A stretch of DNA of 9,199 bases, from the NCBI GenBank assembly GCA_021793895.1, contig JAJYRW010000049.1:1-9199 (forward strand), given 5' to 3'. The stretch comes from Actinomycetes bacterium. GTDB lineage: Bacteria; Actinomycetota; Actinomycetes; Actinomycetales; JAJYRW01. A program made the position numbers and the translations under genes. Shown piece after piece: positions 6,658 to 9,199 of the stretch. Under the pieces are notes generated by a model. The model was not told where the DNA came from. It saw only the letters and a program-made list of their open reading frames with translations, and made no database searches. Every line of letters begins with the position of its first letter. Within the stretch, counting starts at the first letter, position 1.

Positions 6658-7529
6658 CGCGAGTCCTTAGGCTGGGCAGCGGAAGCCCTGTCGATGTCGC
6701 GGATCGCCTGGTCATCCAGTTGCAGGTCAGCAGCCTTCAGGTTCTCTTCAAGATGATCCGGTGAAGAAGTTCCCGGAATCGGGACCATCACCGGTGAATG
6801 CTGCAGAAGCCAGGCCAGGGCCACCTGGGAAACAGTGGCATCAAGCCGCTGGGCCGCGTCATCGAGGGGACCACCCGGCGCCGCTAACTGTCCGGTTGCC
6901 AACGGTGCCCACGGAAGAAATGCGATTTGGTTTCGCTCGCAATAATCCAGTACGTCTTCCGATTTGCGATCAATTAGGTTGTATTGATTTTGCACCGTTG
7001 CCACGGTGAAGTACTTCTCCGCCTCTTCGATCTGCGCCACCGAGACCTCTGATAAGCCCAGCGCCCGTACTTTTCCTTCGCGCTGCAGCTCAGCCATCAC
7101 ACCGAACTGGTCCGCAGTGGGAACCTTTGGATCAATGCGGTGGAGTTGGAACAGGTCGAGCGTCTCAACGCGCAACCGCCGCAGACTTAATTCGACTTGC
7201 TGCCGCAAATATTCGGGGCGGCCCAGCGGCACCCACTGCCCCGGACCCGGGCGCGCCTGTCCGGCTTTGGTGCCGATATACAGGCCCGGTGGATATGGGT
7301 AGAGCGCGTCACACAAAATCCGCTCGCTCACTTCGGGCCCGTACGAATCAGCGGTGTCGATGAAATCCACACCCAGGTCCACCGCTTTTCGCACTACCGT
7401 GTGCGCCCGGTCGATGTCTGCCGGCTCACCCCAGGTCCCCTCCCCGGTTACCCGCATCGCCCCGAAACCGAGCCGGGTGACCTCCGCCAAATCCTTGATC
7501 TTGAACTTACCTGCACCTTGTAACGTCAT
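6654..7529 (-). CDS. Aldo/keto reductase
   Basis: This 291-residue protein has the TIM-barrel aldo/keto reductase pattern. The four catalytic residues are visible: Asp58 and Tyr63 in DTADSYG, Lys88 in GTKAG and His130 in LFQLHRID. The C-terminal IPGTSSPDHLEENLKAAD motif binds NADPH, and GLSEVS and QNQYNLIDR are also family motifs. It is a soluble NADPH-dependent oxidoreductase of aldehydes or ketones; the physiological substrate is unknown. A TATAAA -10-like box sits 7 nt before the ATG at 7529, so the mRNA may be leaderless. A GAGGG also lies upstream but is only one base from the ATG, too close for normal ribosome binding. It is followed by the DHFR-like reductase gene with an ATGA overlap. 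Confidence 0.92.
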   Translation of the reverse strand: MTLQGAGKFKIKDLAEVTRLGFGAMRVTGEGTWGEPADIDRAHTVVRKAVDLGVDFIDTADSYGPEVSERILCDALYPYPPGLYIGTKAGQARPGPGQWVPLGRPEYLRQQVELSLRRLRVETLDLFQLHRIDPKVPTADQFGVMAELQREGKVRALGLSEVSVAQIEEAEKYFTVATVQNQYNLIDRKSEDVLDYCERNQIAFLPWAPLATGQLAAPGGPLDDAAQRLDATVSQVALAWLLQHSPVMVPIPGTSSPDHLEENLKAADLQLDDQAIRDIDRASAAQPKDSR

Positions 7530-7536
7530 ACCCTCG

Positions 7537-7566
7537 TTTATACCTTGAAATATCGGATGTTGCCCA
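7537..7566 (-). promoter_or_regulatory. Candidate promoter of the aldo/keto reductase operon
   Basis: On the minus strand TGGGCA (7566-7561) and TATAAA (7542-7537) are 18 bp apart, with the ATG 7 nt after the -10 box. The spacer contains one arm of an imperfect inverted repeat, so repression by an unlinked or neighbouring regulator is possible. Confidence 0.45.
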
Positions 7567-7590
7567 AGCGATTGGAAGACATCGATATTT
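7548..7590. repeat. Imperfect inverted repeat upstream of the aldo/keto reductase operon
   Basis: AAATATCGGATGT (7548-7560) and ACATCGATATTT (7579-7590) are reverse complements except for one extra G, with an 18-bp spacer. The right arm runs into the stop codon of the small gene at 7589. It could be an operator for the reductase operon. It could also form a 12-bp stem in the transcript end of the small gene, but no T-run follows, so a classical terminator is less likely. Confidence 0.5.
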
Positions 7591-7738
7591 ACCGATACAA
7601 AACAGCTGCGTAAACGCTTCCGAAGCTCGCCGCATATTTGACGTCCACTATTTCGATGCCCTGATTGTTACTAAAGAAGGCGTTCACCTTGTTATTTAAG
7701 CCATCAGAAGACATCGCGCTAAAAGAAATAAACTGCAA
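7589..7738 (-). CDS. Small protein of 49 residues, possibly Cse60-like
   Basis: A minus-strand frame opens at TTG 7738 and ends at TAA 7591-7589. A strong Shine-Dalgarno GAGGTGA (7750-7744) lies 5 nt before the TTG. An in-frame GTG at 7747 is inside that Shine-Dalgarno and so is unlikely to be the start. The product begins MQFISFSAMSSDGLNN, continues KVNAFFSNNQ and GIEIVDVKYAAS, and ends VYAAVLYR. The pattern of a short strand, a helix with 'VN.FF', a strand 'IVDVKY' and a final 'Y..VLY' resembles small Cse60-type proteins of firmicutes, recalled from memory. No function is established. It lies 38 nt after the toxin gene with no clear promoter of its own, so it may be the third gene of the toxin-antitoxin transcript. 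Its GC is about 43% by hand count, visibly lower than the window. Confidence 0.65.
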   Translation of the reverse strand: MQFISFSAMSSDGLNNKVNAFFSNNQGIEIVDVKYAASFGSVYAAVLYR

Positions 7739-7743
7739 CCCAC

Positions 7744-7750
7744 TCACCTC
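7744..7750 (-). promoter_or_regulatory. Strong Shine-Dalgarno of the 49-residue gene
   Basis: GAGGTGA on the minus strand matches seven bases of the consensus AGGAGGTGA. It is one of the best ribosome-binding sites in the window, and it picks TTG 7738 as the start. Confidence 0.65.
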
Positions 7751-7776
7751 TTTCTATGTGCTTGTTCCGTTGATTG

Positions 7777-8202
7777 TTATTCGTCATTTTCCTCTTCCCA
7801 CGGGTTCACACAGGCAATGCCCAGGAGTTCAAAGTGCTTAATATTTCGCGTACAAACAATCATGTCGTTAGCCTGAGCGATCGCTCCAATCAGCGCATCA
7901 TCCATTTGAGCATGTTCGGGCACCCGATATGTTGCAAGAACCCGGGCCGCTGCGAGATCAAAAGGCAGTACCCGGCCATGAAATGCTGGCAACACCCGGT
8001 GAGAAAACCAACGACGTAAAACTTCACCTTGCCGCACATCGGCGCGTTCAACAGCCGCAACTCCACGTTCGATCTCCGCGATAGTTAATGCGGTTACAAA
8101 TTGACTAGCAATAGCACGCTTCTCCGCCCACCTAGCGACATTAGGATTTCGATTGGGCACGCGCAGTGCAGAAATGACGTTCGTATCGAGAATGAACTTC
8201 AT
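7777..8202 (-). CDS. PIN-domain ribonuclease toxin (VapC/FitB type)
   Basis: This 141-residue protein has the standard PIN-domain length and acidic metal-binding residues: Asp6 in LDTNV, Glu43 in LTIAEIERG and Asp101/Asp102 in [11 protein letters not shown]. The last conserved motif reads TRNIKHF (118-124), with His where many homologues have Asp; this variant is seen in FitB-like members. The SALR start and the AEIERGV motif favour the FitB/VapC subgroup. Such toxins cleave tRNA or other RNA when freed from their antitoxin. The ATG overlaps the antitoxin stop as ATGA, the classic coupled order of antitoxin then toxin. A strong Shine-Dalgarno and a small gene follow on the same strand. Confidence 0.92.
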   Translation of the reverse strand: MKFILDTNVISALRVPNRNPNVARWAEKRAIASQFVTALTIAEIERGVAAVERADVRQGEVLRRWFSHRVLPAFHGRVLPFDLAAARVLATYRVPEHAQMDDALIGAIAQANDMIVCTRNIKHFELLGIACVNPWEEENDE

Positions 8203-8426
8203 ATTTTCCCGGTTCGAGGCGTGAGGCCGAGAGGTTCTGGTTCAAAATCGATGGTTGGCCCATCTTCCATTTGTATTAGATCGACCATGCTGGTCGATTC
8301 TTCTGCCAAGCTCTCGGCAATTACGGCACGGGCTTCTGCTTCGCTCGATCGACCATGGCGCCTGGCGCGAGCAGCGAGCGCTGCTTTTGTGCCCGCCGGG
8401 AGTTTTCGTATCAATATTTGTTCCAC
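8199..8426 (-). CDS. FitA/VapB-type ribbon-helix-helix antitoxin
   Basis: From a GTG at 8426 the product has 75 residues, the usual size. The N-terminal ribbon-helix-helix DNA-binding region reads [36 protein letters not shown], the FitA pattern with RKL, the HGRS turn and the EAEAR helix. The C-terminal part ([22 protein letters not shown]) should wrap and inhibit the toxin. An in-frame ATG at 8477 exists but lies in the -35 box. The GTG has GGAGG 5 nt upstream and gives exactly the expected N-terminus, so it is the better start. The complex probably represses its own promoter at the dyad just upstream. Confidence 0.9.
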   Translation of the reverse strand: MEQILIRKLPAGTKAALAARARRHGRSSEAEARAVIAESLAEESTSMVDLIQMEDGPTIDFEPEPLGLTPRTGKI

Positions 8427-8431
8427 ATCAG

Positions 8432-8436
8432 CCTCC
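8432..8436 (-). promoter_or_regulatory. Shine-Dalgarno of the antitoxin gene
   Basis: GGAGG (8436-8432) lies 5 nt before the GTG at 8426 and supports that start over the longer in-frame reading from 8477. Confidence 0.75.
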
Positions 8437-8456
8437 GATATCACATAAATGATATC
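8437..8456. promoter_or_regulatory. Toxin-antitoxin autoregulatory operator
   Basis: GATATCA-CATAAA-TGATATC is a perfect 7-bp inverted repeat with a 6-bp spacer. It covers the -10 box and the predicted transcription start and abuts the antitoxin Shine-Dalgarno. Ribbon-helix-helix antitoxins of this family bind short dyads at this position. Confidence 0.75.
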
Positions 8457-8477
8457 TCTGCTTTCCTCTTGCCACAA
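8449..8477 (-). promoter_or_regulatory. Promoter of the toxin-antitoxin operon
   Basis: TTGTGG (8477-8472), a 17-bp spacer and TATCAT (8454-8449, 5 of 6 match) form a plausible sigma-A promoter with +1 near 8442. The -10 box is inside the operator dyad. Confidence 0.6.
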
Positions 8478-8511
8478 CAGCCAGCAGTTATTCGCAAGAA
8501 AGCGGCACCTC

Positions 8512-9199
8512 TTACCGGGATTCTGATTCTTCGGCCCGCACGTGGTGCACTAGCGCATCGCGCACGAACTGGGCTGCGGCCACGCCGCCGTAATTGGCTG
8601 CGAATCGCTCATCGTCGACATACATTTGGGCTAATCCCTTGATGTACGCTGCCAGGTCACCCCCGTTGTTCGCCGGCGTTCCCGGAACGGCTTTGAGCCA
8701 CTCAATGTGGCGGCGCGCAAGTTCTTGCGCCTGGGCAGAAGTTGCGTCGATATTTGGCGCCTGGGCGGCTGCAATCCAATGCGCATTTAGTTGTTCCAAG
8801 TTGGCCTTCCACGTCTTGCGCTCGGGATCGCTCATTTCGCGCCACCACTTATCAGAAGTGGCATATGCTTCCACGCCCCAGCGCTGCTCAACTTCTTCGC
8901 GGTACTGGGTGTGGTCAAATCCTTCAAACATTTCATTGGCCATCAGAGGCCTGCCTTCCTTTAAAGCGTTAACTGTGTTCGCTACGGCCGCAACCTGCTT
9001 TGCCAGCCGGTGCTGTTCTTGCCGCAGGAGCGATAAGTGGGTGGTCAAAGCCGCTGCTGGGTCCTGCTCGTTATTTAGCACCTGGGAAATTTGGCTTAAG
9101 CCCAATCCCAGTTCGCGCAGTAAAAGCACCCGCTGCAATCGCACCAGCGCCGCCTGGTCGTAATAGCGATAGCCGTTGCTTCCAATCCGGCTCGGTGCC
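8512..9199 (-). CDS. MerR-family regulator with TipAS ligand-binding domain (5' end beyond window)
   Basis: The visible 228 residues begin inside the MerR DNA-binding domain (APSRIGSNGYRYYDQAALVRL), just before the wing, so the true start is off the right edge; the GTG at 9144 is internal. A coiled-coil dimer helix follows (SLLRQEQHRLAKQVAAVANTVNAL). The C-terminal TipAS domain contains MFEGFDHTQYREEVEQRWG, KWWREMSD and MYVDDERFAANYGG. TipAS-type MerR activators sense drugs (TipA with thiopeptides, AlbA with albicidin). The site of the thiopeptide-reactive cysteine in TipA aligns by eye with Gly (GLAQMYV), and there is no Cys in the visible protein, so covalent thiopeptide capture is unlikely. 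A possible internal start at 8943 would make the TipAS-like domain alone. Confidence 0.92.
   Translation of the reverse strand, partial: APSRIGSNGYRYYDQAALVRLQRVLLLRELGLGLSQISQVLNNEQDPAAALTTHLSLLRQEQHRLAKQVAAVANTVNALKEGRPLMANEMFEGFDHTQYREEVEQRWGVEAYATSDKWWREMSDPERKTWKANLEQLNAHWIAAAQAPNIDATSAQAQELARRHIEWLKAVPGTPANNGGDLAAYIKGLAQMYVDDERFAANYGGVAAAQFVRDALVHHVRAEESESR
8941..8961 (-). promoter_or_regulatory. Possible internal RBS and start for a stand-alone TipAS-like form
   Basis: On the minus strand a purine-rich AAGGAAGGCAGG precedes an in-frame ATG at 8943 by 6 nt. Starting there gives 143 residues (MANEMFEGFD...), nearly the 144 residues of the Streptomyces TipAS made by internal initiation in tipA. 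This is inference from spacing and length. Confidence 0.4.

Noticed and set aside
7548..7590. Rho-independent terminator for the small gene
   Set aside because: The arms pair well, but the loop is 18 nt, the stem is AT-rich and no T-run follows, so it is listed as a repeat or possible operator.
7745..7747. GTG 7747 as the start of the 49-residue gene
   Set aside because: It lies within the GAGGTGA Shine-Dalgarno, leaving no spacing for ribosome binding. TTG 7738 has correct spacing.
8427..8477. Longer antitoxin form starting at ATG 8477
   Set aside because: It overlaps the -35 and -10 boxes and the operator, and no RBS precedes it, whereas GGAGG precedes GTG 8426.
7777..8477. Mobile element or genomic island carrying the toxin-antitoxin pair
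   Set aside because: There is no transposase or integrase, and no flanking direct repeat or tRNA is visible. The lower GC of the small gene alone is not enough.
9142..9144. GTG at 9144 as the start of the MerR-TipAS gene
   Set aside because: The frame continues upstream with the conserved MerR sequence GSNGYRYYD, so the gene runs off the window edge.

Overview
The window looks like chromosomal DNA from an actinobacterium (Actinomycetota). It is moderately GC-rich, and its gene content fits that group: a BrnFE/Lrp pair laid out as in corynebacteria, a RaaS-like TetR regulator heading a two-gene drug-exporter operon as in mycobacteria, and a MerR-TipAS regulator. Several start codons sit 6-7 nt after a TANNNT -10 box, which is the signature of leaderless mRNAs common in this phylum. 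I cannot name a genus.

Layout, left to right. (1) A WHG-type TetR repressor (minus strand, cut by the left edge, with an odd low-complexity insert) is divergent from a DoxX-like membrane protein gene. A 16-bp perfect inverted repeat lies between them, probably the operators. (2) Two 18-bp palindromes precede a plus-strand operon of tetR (RaaS-like), ABC ATPase and a fused two-half ABC-2 permease, joined by 8-bp and 4-bp overlaps. This is a self-regulated exporter of hydrophobic drugs or lipids. (3) Convergent to it, sharing a CTAG that supplies both stop codons, is brnF-brnE (branched-chain amino acid/methionine exporter, minus strand). brnF is divergent from lrp across a short region with nested inverted repeats, and both genes appear leaderless. 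(4) lrp runs into the 3' end of a two-gene minus-strand operon of an aldo/keto reductase and a DHFR/RibD-C-like reductase. (5) On the minus strand follow a FitAB/VapBC-type toxin-antitoxin pair and, 38 nt after the toxin stop, a 49-codon gene with a strong Shine-Dalgarno sequence and a TTG start that resembles Cse60-type small proteins. (6) The right edge cuts a MerR-family regulator with a TipAS ligand-binding domain, which may also have an internal start making the stand-alone TipAS-like form.

The window is dense with self-regulated drug-responsive or transport modules: two TetR proteins, one TipAS-MerR, one ABC exporter and one amino acid exporter with its Lrp. Genes are tightly packed. 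The largest gene-free stretches are about 60-90 bp and all are described as regulatory regions. I saw no rRNA, tRNA, CRISPR array, insertion sequence or convincing hairpin-plus-U terminator. The best candidates for something undescribed are the small Cse60-like gene behind the toxin, the TetR with the Ser/Gly/Pro-rich insert, and the possible TipAS-like internal start. Several coding starts given here differ from the longest possible reading frame, because promoter and RBS signals place the true start further in.
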